Assembly: GCA_023015935.1 (NCBI GenBank)
Contig: JALKAY010000001.1
Coordinates: 874 to 64,873 of the forward strand
DNA: 64,000 nt
From: Flavobacteriaceae bacterium F08102
Lineage (GTDB): Bacteria; Bacteroidota; Bacteroidia; Flavobacteriales; Flavobacteriaceae
Direction: 5' to 3'
The notes beneath the pieces are model-generated. The model searched no databases. It saw only the letters and a program-made list of their open reading frames with translations, and was not told the DNA's origin. The position numbers and the translations under genes were made by a program. How positions within the stretch are numbered: the first letter of the stretch is position 1; each line of letters starts with the position of its first letter. Positions 47,460 to 56,655 of the stretch are shown piece after piece.

Positions 47460-48422
47460 ATGTCAGTTTTAGTCTTAGCAGAATCTTCTGAAGGAAAATT
47501 CAAAAAAATAGCGTTTGAAGCTACCTCATATGGTAAGAAAGTTGCCGAATCTCTTGGCACTACCTTGACCGTACTTACAATCAATGCCAATGATCCATCC
47601 ACCTTAGCAAACTACGGTGCGGATAAGATACTCACGGTAAATAATGAAAATCTAACCACCTTCAATGTGCAAGAATACACCCAAGTGGTTGTTCAAGCTG
47701 CTGCCGCGGAAGGTTCAAAAATTATAATCATCGACGCCAGTGCAAATGGTTTATACCTCGCTCCTTTAGTAGCGGTTAAATTGGATGCCGGATATGCGTC
47801 CAATGTAGTCGCATTACCTAGCAGTACCTCACCATTTGTTGTAAAACGAAAAGCCTTTTCAAATAAAGCTTTTAATCATACTGAAATCCATACAGAGCAT
47901 AAAGTCATCGGTCTTGCAAAAAATTCGTACGGGTTAGTAGAATCCAGTGGAACTGGAACTATTGAAGAATTTAGCCCAAACCTCACCCCATCTGGTATAA
48001 AATCAACATCCATTGACAAAACAGTTGGAAAAGTGACGATTGCCGATGCAGATATTGTAGTATCAGGTGGACGTGGATTAAAAGGACCAGAAAACTGGGG
48101 GATGATAGAAGAATTAGCAGAAGTACTTGGCGCAGCGACAGCCTGCTCTAAGCCTGTTGCCGATTTAGGTTGGAGACCTCATGATGAGCACGTAGGACAA
48201 ACCGGAAAACCAGTTGCAGCAAATTTATACATTGCAATTGGAATTTCGGGAGCGATTCAACACCTCGCAGGGATTAACTCATCAAAGGTGAAAGTGGTAA
48301 TCAATACGGACCCTGAAGCCCCATTTTTCAAGGCAGCTGACTATGGTATTGTAGGTGATGCTTTTGAAGTTGTTCCGAAGCTAATAGAAAAGTTAAAAGA
48401 ATTTAAAGCGCAAAACGCATAA
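47460..48422 (+). CDS. etfA: electron transfer flavoprotein, alpha subunit
   Basis: The FAD-binding half of ETF. At 320 aa the N-terminal domain starts MSVLVLAESSEGKFKKIAFE. The C-terminal FAD domain carries VVSGGRGLKGPENWGMIEEL, then DLGWRPHDEHVGQTGKPVAA, LYIAIGISGAIQHLAGI and INTDPEAPFFKAADYGIVGD, all standard. It lies downstream of etfB on the same strand and is probably co-transcribed with it and with the nuclease gene that follows. Confidence 0.97.
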   Translation: MSVLVLAESSEGKFKKIAFEATSYGKKVAESLGTTLTVLTINANDPSTLANYGADKILTVNNENLTTFNVQEYTQVVVQAAAAEGSKIIIIDASANGLYLAPLVAVKLDAGYASNVVALPSSTSPFVVKRKAFSNKAFNHTEIHTEHKVIGLAKNSYGLVESSGTGTIEEFSPNLTPSGIKSTSIDKTVGKVTIADADIVVSGGRGLKGPENWGMIEELAEVLGAATACSKPVADLGWRPHDEHVGQTGKPVAANLYIAIGISGAIQHLAGINSSKVKVVINTDPEAPFFKAADYGIVGDAFEVVPKLIEKLKEFKAQNA

Positions 48423-48505
48423 TTTTATTAAATTGTGCCGCGAAAGGCTGTCTCGTTAAATGGGCAATTCCGTCCTTTAAATGAGGCAGTTTTTCATTGA
48501 AGTAT

Positions 48506-49108
48506 ATGAGTTTAGTCCGATTAAATATCAAAGGTATTTCATACAGTCAAACCCAGAGCGGAGCATACGCACTGGTGTTGAGTGAAGTTGATGGTGAGCG
48601 AACCTTACCTATCATAATTGGTGCATTTGAAGCGCAGTCTATTGCTATTGCCCTCGAAAAAGAAATCAAACCGCCTAGACCTTTAACACACGATTTGTTT
48701 AAAAGTTTTTCTGATCGCTTTAATATCAAGGTAAAGCAAGTGATTATTCATAAACTCGTAGATGGTGTATTTTACTCAAGTTTAATCTGCGAACGTGACA
48801 AAATTGAAGAAATTATCGATGCGAGAACATCAGATGCTATTGCGCTAGCAACACGATTTAACGCACCCATTTTCACCTATGAAAACATTTTAGACAAGGC
48901 TGGTATTTTTCTTAAAATTAAAGAAGATCCGAAATTAACACAAACTAAACTCGACGTAGAAGAAATGTCACTAGACTTTGTAGAAGATGCCATCTCAGAT
49001 GATTTAAGCTTAAAGGAGCTTTACCAAAAACTCGAAGAAGCAGTGGCTAATGAAGATTATGAATTAGCTGCAAAACTAAGAGATGAGATTTCCAAAAGAG
49101 AAAAGTAG
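48506..49108 (+). CDS. bifunctional nuclease family protein with UVR motif
   Basis: About 200 aa from the ATG at 48506, giving MSLVRLNIKGISYSQTQSGA; the TTG at 48497 is less likely. Residues about 1-135 are the DUF151/bifunctional nuclease fold (LPIIIGAFEAQSIAIALE, IDARTSDAIALATRFNAPIF). The C-terminus has a UvrB/UvrC-type motif (LEEAVANEDYELAAKLRDEI, about 170-195), which in UvrB and UvrC mediates pairing. Some plant and bacterial relatives are reported to cleave DNA and RNA; activity here is inferred from the family name only. It sits between etfA and the broken transporter gene. Confidence 0.9.
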   Translation: MSLVRLNIKGISYSQTQSGAYALVLSEVDGERTLPIIIGAFEAQSIAIALEKEIKPPRPLTHDLFKSFSDRFNIKVKQVIIHKLVDGVFYSSLICERDKIEEIIDARTSDAIALATRFNAPIFTYENILDKAGIFLKIKEDPKLTQTKLDVEEMSLDFVEDAISDDLSLKELYQKLEEAVANEDYELAAKLRDEISKREK

Positions 49109-49123
49109 CTCAGCCTCAACTCC

Positions 49124-50807
49124 GTGAAAAAAAAACTTCTGTTTTCACTATTTCTATGTTGCATCACTTTCTCAAGTGTATCTCAAGAAATACAAAAAAA
49201 AATGGACGTTAGATTCAATCAGTGGTCAACCTCAAATCAAAAACACTTCGCCAACCGACTACGTACTTCTCCATAACGGAGATTTTACATTTCAAATTGA
49301 AGGCTTAGTAAACCAAGCCAAAGGAGCTTATCTTCATCAAAATAAATTACTCGTCTTTTATTATACCCAACCAAAAGACACCCTAATCAATTTTAAAATT
49401 GAGCAACTAACAGATTCAACGCTAGTCTTTGCTAACAAACGAACATGCTACGCATTTTCTCCTTCTAAATCAACTCTTATTGAAGCCATTTCCAAACCTA
49501 GTAAAGGCATTTCTTTCACCTCCATTTGGCGAGGCGTATTGGGAATGCTTTCACTACTTATTATTGCCTATTTTTTTCAGTAATAATAAAAAGGCTATTC
49601 AATGGAAAACGGTTGCTATCGGTTTAGCTTTACAACTAATTATTGCTATCGGGGTTTTAAAAATTAGCTTTGTTAAACACAGCTTCGATTTTGTAAGCAA
49701 AATATTCGATAGTATGCTTAACTATACGCGTGCCGGAAGTAAATTTCTCTTTGAAGGATTGGTCGACAATATGGATACTTTTGGATTTATTTTTGCCTTT
49801 CAAGTATTACCCACCATCATCTTCTTTTCAGCCTTAACTTCGTTACTCTTCTATTTGGGTATTATCCAAAAGATTGTAAAGCTCATGGCAATATTACTTA
49901 CATCCCTTTTAGGCATCTCTGGAGCTGAAAGCCTATCGTTAGCTGGTAATATCTTTTTGGGACAAACAGAAGCACCTTTGCTAATTAAGGCCTATTTAGA
50001 AAAAATGAACAAATCAGAAATTCTCCTAGTTATGATTGGGGGAATGGCAACAGTCGCTGGAGCAGTTCTCGCAGCGTATATCGGATTTTTAGGCGGAGAC
50101 GACGAAGCGCTCAGACTTATGTACGCAAAACATTTATTAGCAGCCTCAGTAATGGCAGCACCTGGGGCAATTGTTATTTCTAAAATTTTATATCCACAAA
50201 CTGAAAAAATCAATACCGATGTTCATGTTTCTGCAGATAAAATTGGAGCCAACATATTGGATTCAATCGCAAATGGAACTACTGAAGGGTTGAAACTAGC
50301 AGTTAATGTTGGTGCCATGCTTTTGGTTTTGTTGCCTTTATCGCGATGATTAATGGAGTATTAGGGTGGATTGGGGATATCACCGCTCTCAATGATTGGA
50401 TCGCAAACAATAGTCCGTACAATTCCTTCTCCCTAGAAGCTATTTTAGGAACCATCTTTGCACCACTCATGTGGCTTATTGGTGTTGCTAAAGAGGATAT
50501 GATGTTAATGGGACAACTCCTTGGAGTTAAATTAGCGGCCAGTGAATTTATCGGATATATTCAATTAGCTGAACTTAAAAATGTAGCCAATACGACCCAT
50601 TTAACATATCAAAAATCAATTATTATGGCTACGTATATGCTCTGCGGTTTTGCTAATTTTGCCTCCATAGGTATTCAAATTGGAGGTATTGGATCTTTAG
50701 CCCCCGGACAACGTAAAACACTTTCGGAATTCGGAATGAAAGCTGTAATTGGAGGGTCAATCGCTTCTCTTATCTCTGCTACTATGGCAGGAATGATTAT
50801 TGGCTAA
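49124..50807 (+). pseudogene. NupC-family nucleoside transporter, three frameshifts
   Basis: The complete family sequence can be read only by changing frame three times. A signal peptide opens at GTG 49124 (KKKLLFSLFLCCITFSSVSQ). Shift 1 is at an A9 run (49193-49201; one A too many), then WTLDSISGQPQIKN to GVLGMLSLLIIAYFF. Shift 2 is at a T7 run near 49571-49577 (one T too many), then SNNKKAIQWKTV through GNIFLGQTEAPLLIKAYLEK to VGAMLLV. Shift 3 is near 50329 (one T too few), then AMINGVLGWIGD to MAGMIIG. Product: a Na+-coupled concentrative nucleoside carrier of about 560 aa with an extra N-terminal exported domain. Confidence 0.9.
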
Positions 50808-50927
50808 AGATATCGATAGGGTGATTTGAAAATTAAATTCGTTCAAAACTTTTGTAAACTTCGCACAAAAAAGCCTCCATTTATTTTTCTGTTCTTCCTA
50901 TTTTAGCTTCTACTTAAGAACAGGACG

Positions 50928-51752
50928 ATGAAACAATATTTAGACCTAGTACAACGTGTATTAACAGAAGGCCATGAAAAGGGAGATCGGACGGGCACCG
51001 GAACCAAAAGCGTTTTTGGACACCAAATGCGATTTGATCTTTCCGAAGGGTTTCCTATGGTTACGACTAAAAAATTACATTTAAAGTCGATTATTTACGA
51101 GCTCTTATGGTTTATAAAAGGAGATACCAACATTCAATATCTTCAAGAAAATGGAGTCCGAATTTGGAACGAATGGGCTGATGAAAACGGCGATTTAGGT
51201 CCAATTTATGGACATCAATGGCGCAATTGGAATTCTGATGAAATAGATCAACTCAACGAAGTTATTCACACCTTAAAAACCAACCCTGATAGTCGAAGAA
51301 TGCTCGTCTCTGCGTGGAATCCATCCGTATTACCAGACACCACTAAATCCTTCGCAGAAAACGTTGCAAATGGCAAAGCAGCCTTACCTCCTTGTCATGC
51401 ATTCTTCCAATTTTATGTAGCCAATAACAAGCTCTCTTGTCAATTGTATCAACGCAGTGCTGACATCTTTTTAGGAGTGCCTTTCAACATTGCCTCTTAC
51501 GCATTGTTTACTTTAATGATGGCCCAAGTCTGTGGTTATAAACCAGGTGAATTTATACATACGTTTGGCGATGCACACATTTATAACAATCATATAGACC
51601 AGCTCAATCTACAATTAAATAGGGACCTTAGACCTTTACCAAAGATGAAACTCAACCCTGCAATTACGAATATTGAAGACTTTACTTTTGAAGACTTTAA
51701 ACTCGAAGGATATAATCCTCATCCACATATCAAAGGGGCCGTTGCCATCTAA
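50928..51752 (+). CDS. thyA: thymidylate synthase
   Basis: Methylates dUMP to dTMP with methylenetetrahydrofolate, releasing dihydrofolate. At 274 aa the folate/dUMP-binding blocks are present: [20 protein letters not shown], the catalytic cysteine in [30 protein letters not shown], and the C-terminal [11 protein letters not shown]. The dihydrofolate made here would be recycled by the DHFR encoded 440 bp downstream, so the cluster is functionally matched. Confidence 0.98.
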   Translation: MKQYLDLVQRVLTEGHEKGDRTGTGTKSVFGHQMRFDLSEGFPMVTTKKLHLKSIIYELLWFIKGDTNIQYLQENGVRIWNEWADENGDLGPIYGHQWRNWNSDEIDQLNEVIHTLKTNPDSRRMLVSAWNPSVLPDTTKSFAENVANGKAALPPCHAFFQFYVANNKLSCQLYQRSADIFLGVPFNIASYALFTLMMAQVCGYKPGEFIHTFGDAHIYNNHIDQLNLQLNRDLRPLPKMKLNPAITNIEDFTFEDFKLEGYNPHPHIKGAVAI

Positions 51753-51837
51753 AAAAAAGGTAATATTTAGCAAAATTAACTTTGATAGTATCTTTTTAGA
51801 TATTATTTTAGTAACAAATTAATAAAGCTCTAAAAAA

Positions 51838-52029
51838 ATGGAAAAAGAAAACTTAAAAATAGATTTAGTGAATAGAATTCACCAAATCGATGACCTTACG
51901 AAACTAACTGCCATTCAAACGATACTTGACACCTTAGAAGAAGATAATTTTAGCATTCTTGAAAAACATGACGCATTAGAACCTGAAGACTTTGCTGGAT
52001 ATATTAAAGAATGGATTAAAAACATGTAA
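51838..52029 (+). CDS. small acidic protein of unknown function
   Basis: 63 aa, MEKENLKIDLVNRIHQI to IKEWIKNM, predicted mostly helical, no signal or membrane segment. It starts at an ATG 85 bp after thyA. It is kept because it is an intact frame on the strand of the cluster with coding-like composition; no family is recognised. The N-terminal helix pattern (IDLVNRIHQIDDLTKLTAIQ) is reminiscent of small toxin-antitoxin helpers, but no partner gene is adjacent. Confidence 0.5.
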   Translation: MEKENLKIDLVNRIHQIDDLTKLTAIQTILDTLEEDNFSILEKHDALEPEDFAGYIKEWIKNM

Positions 52030-52191
52030 ACAACTCATGCCCTGCTTTTATACTCTTTTTCAAAAAACAGCACCAAATGTGCTTTGTACGTATTTAGCAG
52101 TTTAATCACTGGTTGATTTCATCATATTTAGATTATGATGTATCTACTTTTGCCTTTAACATCTTCAATTAACCAAATTTAGCATGTACAC

Positions 52192-53109
52192 ATGGATAGT
52201 AAAGAACAAGTTACACTTTTTGAAAAAGCGAGAAAACGGGCGGTAGCGAAAAAACAAGTTTACTATCACTTTGTTATATTTTTAATCGGCTCTGTATTTC
52301 TAATTGTTTTAAATACAGTATTCAACGTTGGCGAACAATATGGTGAATGGTTTAAATATGCCGTGGCTATTTGGTTATTTGTTTGGATTTTTCATTTTGT
52401 CAATGTTTTTATTACACATCGATTTTTTGGTAAAGAATGGGTACAGAATGAGACGGCAAAACTCATGGCTAAACACGATGTGAAAGTTAAGGAACTCGAA
52501 AAAAAATTACTTAAAAAAGGGGTGCTAACATCCAATTCACCAATACCATCATCACCCTACTCTCCAAAGAATAGTATCGAAAAAAAACAGAGAACATCTC
52601 CCCCTCCTCCCCCTCACTCTAAAAAGCACATCACGTTAATTGCTGCCATTGGAAAGAATGGTGAATTAGGTAAAGACAATGAGCTTATATGGCACTTACC
52701 AAACGACCTCAAACGGTTTAAAAAGGTGACTGCTGGTCACGATGTTATTATGGGAAGAAAAACCTTTGAGTCTTTAGGCAAACCATTACCGCAACGTACA
52801 AACATCGTAGTCACTAGAAATACAGGCTTTCATGCGGATGGATGTTTAATTGCACATTCACTCGAAGAGGCTTTAAAATTATCCACTGATCAAAATCCAT
52901 ACATTCTTGGAGGAGCACAAATCTATGCACAAGCCATTAAAATGGCTGATGTTTTAGACTTAACTCTTGTAAATGCATCCCTTGACGCTGATGCACATTT
53001 TCCGAAAATAGACAATACCATCTGGAAAGAAACATCACGTGAAAATTTCAGTGCAGATGATAAACATCAATACAATTATAGCTTCGTTCGTATGGAACGA
53101 AGAAATTAA
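52192..53109 (+). CDS. dihydrofolate reductase fused to an N-terminal 2TM domain
   Basis: Residues about 1-105 form a 2TM domain: a basic start (KARKRAVAKKQVYYHFVIF), helices VIFLIGSVFLIVLNTVF and AVAIWLFVWIFHFVNVFI, then RFFGKEWVQ. A low-complexity Ser/Pro linker (about 113-143, ending in five prolines) leads to DHFR (about 145-305): LIAAIGKNGELGKDNEL, WHLPNDLKRFK, VIMGRKTFESL, PYILGGAQIYAQAI. DHFR regenerates tetrahydrofolate after ThyA. The two parts form one open frame with no stop. A membrane-tethered DHFR is unusual; the 2TM part more often exists as a separate small protein. Confidence 0.9.
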   Translation: MDSKEQVTLFEKARKRAVAKKQVYYHFVIFLIGSVFLIVLNTVFNVGEQYGEWFKYAVAIWLFVWIFHFVNVFITHRFFGKEWVQNETAKLMAKHDVKVKELEKKLLKKGVLTSNSPIPSSPYSPKNSIEKKQRTSPPPPPHSKKHITLIAAIGKNGELGKDNELIWHLPNDLKRFKKVTAGHDVIMGRKTFESLGKPLPQRTNIVVTRNTGFHADGCLIAHSLEEALKLSTDQNPYILGGAQIYAQAIKMADVLDLTLVNASLDADAHFPKIDNTIWKETSRENFSADDKHQYNYSFVRMERRN

Positions 53110-53182
53110 ATATACTGCATTGTAATTTTAAATTTATTTGTGATTTGAAAATTATGATTTAATTGTTTCTTTGCAACTCCTC

Positions 53183-54313
53183 ATGAAAATGCAACGCATC
53201 ACATATTTATCTCTGGGTAGTAATCAAGGTAACTCCTTGCAATTTTTGCAATTAGCACTGAATAAAATTGCGCTAAAAATCGGTAGAATAAGTCGCGTAT
53301 CGTCCGTATACCAAACGGCCGCTTGGGGCTTTGAAGGAGCTGATTTTTTAAATATTTGTTGCGAAGTTCATACCAACCTCAACCCTGAGAAATTACTTGA
53401 AACCATCCTTCAAATAGAAGCTGAACTTGGACGGAAACGTTCTGCCAAGGAAGGATATGAAGGAAGAAGTATTGATATTGATGTCTTACTCTTTGAAGAT
53501 GAAATTATCTTTTATCGAGATTTGATGGTGCCTCATCCTCGAATGCTTGAACGTAAATTTGTTTTAGCACCCTTAGCTGAAATAGCCCCCACACTGAAAC
53601 ATCCTATTGCTAAGACGAGTACCTTGAACTGTCTCAAAGCCTGCAATGACACCTCTACTATTGAAAAAACAACGCTCTATCTAAACCGGCCTAAATCTTT
53701 GGTTGAAAAATATAATTTTATCGCAATTGAAGGTAATATCGGTGCAGGTAAATCTACACTGGCCAATATGATGGGTGATGAATTTAACGCAAAACTCGTA
53801 CTAGAACGTTTCGCAGACAATCCGTTTCTTCCTAAATATTACGAAGACATGGATCGTTATGCTTTTCCCCTTGAAATGAGTTTTTTAGCTGATCGTTATC
53901 AACAACTATCAGATGATCTTGCTCAATTTGACTTATTTAAAAGTTTTATCGTCTCTGATTATTATATTGTTAAATCCCTCATTTTTGCTCAAATATCCTT
54001 AGCGCCAGATGAATTTAAATTGTACCGTAAAATGTTCGATTTAATTTACAAGGATATTTCAAAACCTGATTTGTATGTATACCTATATCAAAATACCGAT
54101 CGACTTTTAATGAATATAAAGAAAAGAGGGCGCATCTATGAACAAAATATTCAAGCAGAATATTTACAAAAAATACAAGAAGGTTACACAAATTTCATGA
54201 AAACTGAAAAGGACTTAAACACCATTATAATTGACGTTTCCGATATTGATTTTGCTAACAATCCCGATGACTACAACCGCGTGATTGCAAATATTAATAC
54301 TGCCAACGATTGA
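53183..54313 (+). CDS. HPPK (FolK) fused to a deoxynucleoside kinase
   Basis: The N-terminal part, about 1-150, is 2-amino-4-hydroxy-6-hydroxymethyldihydropteridine pyrophosphokinase (YLSLGSNQGN, EGRSIDIDVLLF, VPHPRMLERKFVLAPLAEI), a folate synthesis step. The C-terminal part, from about 175, is a dNK/thymidine-kinase-2-like kinase: P-loop IEGNIGAGKSTLANMM, FADNPFLPKYYEDMDRYAF, and the LID RIYEQNIQAEYL. It therefore joins folate synthesis to deoxynucleoside salvage. ATG 53183 is used; the TTG at 53171 only adds four residues. I recall this fusion from other Bacteroidota. Confidence 0.92.
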   Translation: MKMQRITYLSLGSNQGNSLQFLQLALNKIALKIGRISRVSSVYQTAAWGFEGADFLNICCEVHTNLNPEKLLETILQIEAELGRKRSAKEGYEGRSIDIDVLLFEDEIIFYRDLMVPHPRMLERKFVLAPLAEIAPTLKHPIAKTSTLNCLKACNDTSTIEKTTLYLNRPKSLVEKYNFIAIEGNIGAGKSTLANMMGDEFNAKLVLERFADNPFLPKYYEDMDRYAFPLEMSFLADRYQQLSDDLAQFDLFKSFIVSDYYIVKSLIFAQISLAPDEFKLYRKMFDLIYKDISKPDLYVYLYQNTDRLLMNIKKRGRIYEQNIQAEYLQKIQEGYTNFMKTEKDLNTIIIDVSDIDFANNPDDYNRVIANINTAND

Positions 54314-54357
54314 TTCTTTAATCCTTCAATCAAGAAGGGGTTAAGTCATCTAACCAA

Positions 54358-54693
54358 TTATTTTTTTAACAACTCCAATTTTTCTGCGAAATAATCACAA
54401 AAATCACGCATGGTTGCCGTCATTTTCTCGTCGTTAGTTGCGCGTAAAAATGTATCTGATAGAGACATTAGCGTTTGATGGAAAAAATGCTGCATATCAT
54501 TTAATGGCATATCTTTCGTCCATAAATCCATTTTAAGCGTTTCCTTATTAAGTGGATCCCAAACAGAAATTAATACCGCTTTGGTTTCTTCGTTTTCTAT
54601 TCCACCATCCTTAGCGTCCCAATGTAAGGACTCTGGGACTTTATTCTCATCTAATTCAACGGTAAATTTTATTTCTGAAATTTTGTTTGACAT
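54358..54693 (-). CDS. gldC: gliding motility protein GldC
   Basis: A small cytoplasmic protein (111 aa) with the family's MSNKISEIKFTVELDENKVP start, LHWDAKDGGIENEETKAVLI middle and DFCDYFAEKLELLKK end. In Flavobacterium johnsoniae gldC lies next to gldB and its loss weakens but does not abolish gliding. It is encoded 48 bp downstream of gldB on the same strand, so the two probably share a transcript, and it converges with the HPPK-dNK gene. Confidence 0.95.
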   Translation of the reverse strand: MSNKISEIKFTVELDENKVPESLHWDAKDGGIENEETKAVLISVWDPLNKETLKMDLWTKDMPLNDMQHFFHQTLMSLSDTFLRATNDEKMTATMRDFCDYFAEKLELLKK

Positions 54694-54741
54694 AATTTAA
54701 GTGTGCTATTTATCGCAATTTAATTAACTAAATAATACTTG

Positions 54742-55701
54742 TTATTTCGCGGGTTTATACTTTGATTTTTTAAAGATTGTTTCATTTGGCGTCTTCAAAA
54801 GCTCTGGGATACTCGTATTTGTATTTTTCATAAAAGCTCTAACCATTTGCCATCCAAACCACCGACCAATACTTCCGGGAGTTTCATTGTCATTTTCAAG
54901 GTAGAATTTGGAAAATGGAGCCGGATCAATAAATCTTCTAGACAATTCAAAATCGGTACTATACAATAGTTCCTTTTGGATAAAATACTTCCAAACTTCC
55001 GTTTGATTTGCTTCAGCCCAAGCAATTTGATCTTCTGTATATCCAATCTTTGTCGCATCATCTACAGCGGGCATATAAGCGTCATATAAATATAATTGCT
55101 TACCTTCTTGAATCATTCTTGACAAAAAGGTTCTATCCATGCTGAACGGAATTTGAACACGTGTAATAGCCTCTGCAGCATCAATTACCAACCTGTCTTT
55201 TCTAAAATTTTGCTTTATATAATTTGGAAAATCCCGATATACTTCACTGTCTGGACCTAAGTATAAATCCAAGGAAACCAACATTAAACTATCTGCATAA
55301 ATAACTTTAGTTTCATAATCAACATTTGAAATTAAACTAATTACATCAGGTGCTTCAAATGCTGGAAAATAATATTTAACATGTTTAAACAAGTCAATCA
55401 AAGCCTCTTCTTCCTCCTTAAAGGTAGGAAAAACCTGTTTACTCGCTTTAAATAATTCTTGTTCATCAACATCCTGCATTTTATTAATCCAAACAGAATC
55501 AGGGTTTTGCTCAGGAAATAGGTAGGGATAGGCCTCTTTTAATTTAGGTAAATCCCTTGGCTTGGCCTCATAAAACAGTTTGTCAAAACGATGAAAAGTA
55601 GGATGTACCTCAATCCCCGAAACATCAACTAACAATTTATCTTCGTTGGTACAATTAATAAGGGTAAACAATAGAAGAATCAAAGAAATATAGCGATACA
55701 T
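54742..55701 (-). CDS. gldB: gliding motility lipoprotein GldB
   Basis: About 319 aa. The ATG at 55701 gives MYRYISLILLLFTLINC, a lipoprotein signal with the acylated cysteine at residue 17; an in-frame TTG at 55710 adds three residues. The body (VDVSGIEVHPTFHRFDKLFY, TPGSIGRWFGWQMVRAFMKN) matches GldB, required for gliding and, through the Gld machinery, linked to type IX secretion. It is membrane-attached by its lipid anchor. It is divergent from nadE with a short shared promoter region. Confidence 0.95.
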   Translation of the reverse strand: MYRYISLILLLFTLINCTNEDKLLVDVSGIEVHPTFHRFDKLFYEAKPRDLPKLKEAYPYLFPEQNPDSVWINKMQDVDEQELFKASKQVFPTFKEEEEALIDLFKHVKYYFPAFEAPDVISLISNVDYETKVIYADSLMLVSLDLYLGPDSEVYRDFPNYIKQNFRKDRLVIDAAEAITRVQIPFSMDRTFLSRMIQEGKQLYLYDAYMPAVDDATKIGYTEDQIAWAEANQTEVWKYFIQKELLYSTDFELSRRFIDPAPFSKFYLENDNETPGSIGRWFGWQMVRAFMKNTNTSIPELLKTPNETIFKKSKYKPAK

Positions 55702-55778
55702 GTCAGTCAAGTTTGAATTTTTAAGTATTTTCGTTGGTACGTAAAATCACGGCCGTAAATTTACTAAATACTTTTCCA

Positions 55779-56573
55779 ATGCAGACAGAAAAAGTTACAA
55801 ATCACATCGTTAAATGGTTAAAGGAATATGCTACCAATGCTGGAGTCCAAGGCTTCGTCATTGGGATTTCTGGTGGGATTGATTCCGCAGTAACATCAAC
55901 ACTTTGTGCAGAAACTGGATATAAGCTACTTTGTTTGGAAATGCCTATCCACCAAGATTCTCAGCAAGTTAATAGAGCCCAAGAACACATTGCACAACTC
56001 GAGGAACGCTATGAAAATGTACGTTCAGAACGGATCGAGCTCACACCTGTTTTTGAAGCCTTCAAAGCTCAAGTACCCAGCTTAACATCAAGTTCTGTTG
56101 ACCTTTCACTCGCCAATACCCGTGCGAGATTGCGAATGACTACATTATATTATTTTGCTGGAATACATCATTTGTTAGTCTGTGGAACTGGAAACAAAGT
56201 GGAAGATTTTGGGGTTGGCTTTTTTACAAAATACGGTGATGGCGGTGTAGATGTAAGTCCAATTGCAGATCTACTGAAGTCAGATGTATACAAAATTGGC
56301 GAACACCTTAAGGTGCCAACATCTATTTTACAAGCACCACCCACCGACGGATTATTCGGTGACGCAAGAACAGATGAAGATCAAATTGGAGCTAGTTATG
56401 ATGAACTTGAATGGGCAATGCTAATGCAAGGACAAGGTAAAACTGCCAAAGATTTTGGCGGAAGAACCCGAAAAGTCATGGAAATTTATGAGCAACGTCA
56501 TCGTGCAAATTTACATAAGATGAGACCTATTCCAATTTGTGAAATTCCTAAGGAATTAATGAATCTCCCTTAA
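55779..56573 (+). CDS. nadE: NAD+ synthase, ammonia-dependent
   Basis: Last step of NAD synthesis, amidating deamido-NAD. 264 aa from the ATG at 55779 (MQTEKVTNHIVKWLKEYATN); a TTG upstream would add 15 residues with no family match. The ATP-pyrophosphatase loop FVIGISGGIDSAVTSTLC and GTGNKVEDFGVGFFTKYGDG are clear. There is no glutaminase domain, so it uses free ammonia or a separate donor. It is divergent from gldB, an arrangement shared by other flavobacteria as I recall. Confidence 0.95.
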   Translation: MQTEKVTNHIVKWLKEYATNAGVQGFVIGISGGIDSAVTSTLCAETGYKLLCLEMPIHQDSQQVNRAQEHIAQLEERYENVRSERIELTPVFEAFKAQVPSLTSSSVDLSLANTRARLRMTTLYYFAGIHHLLVCGTGNKVEDFGVGFFTKYGDGGVDVSPIADLLKSDVYKIGEHLKVPTSILQAPPTDGLFGDARTDEDQIGASYDELEWAMLMQGQGKTAKDFGGRTRKVMEIYEQRHRANLHKMRPIPICEIPKELMNLP

Positions 56574-56655
56574 ATTTCAATGCGCCAAGGGCTTAAAATT
56601 CAATTGACACCATCTATTAATACTTAAATGATAAGCTATTTTGAACTTTAAGAAC

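Noticed and set aside
54314-54357. Terminator between the HPPK-dNK gene and gldC
   Set aside because: Only a 5-bp stem (CCTTC/GAAGG) without a T tract.
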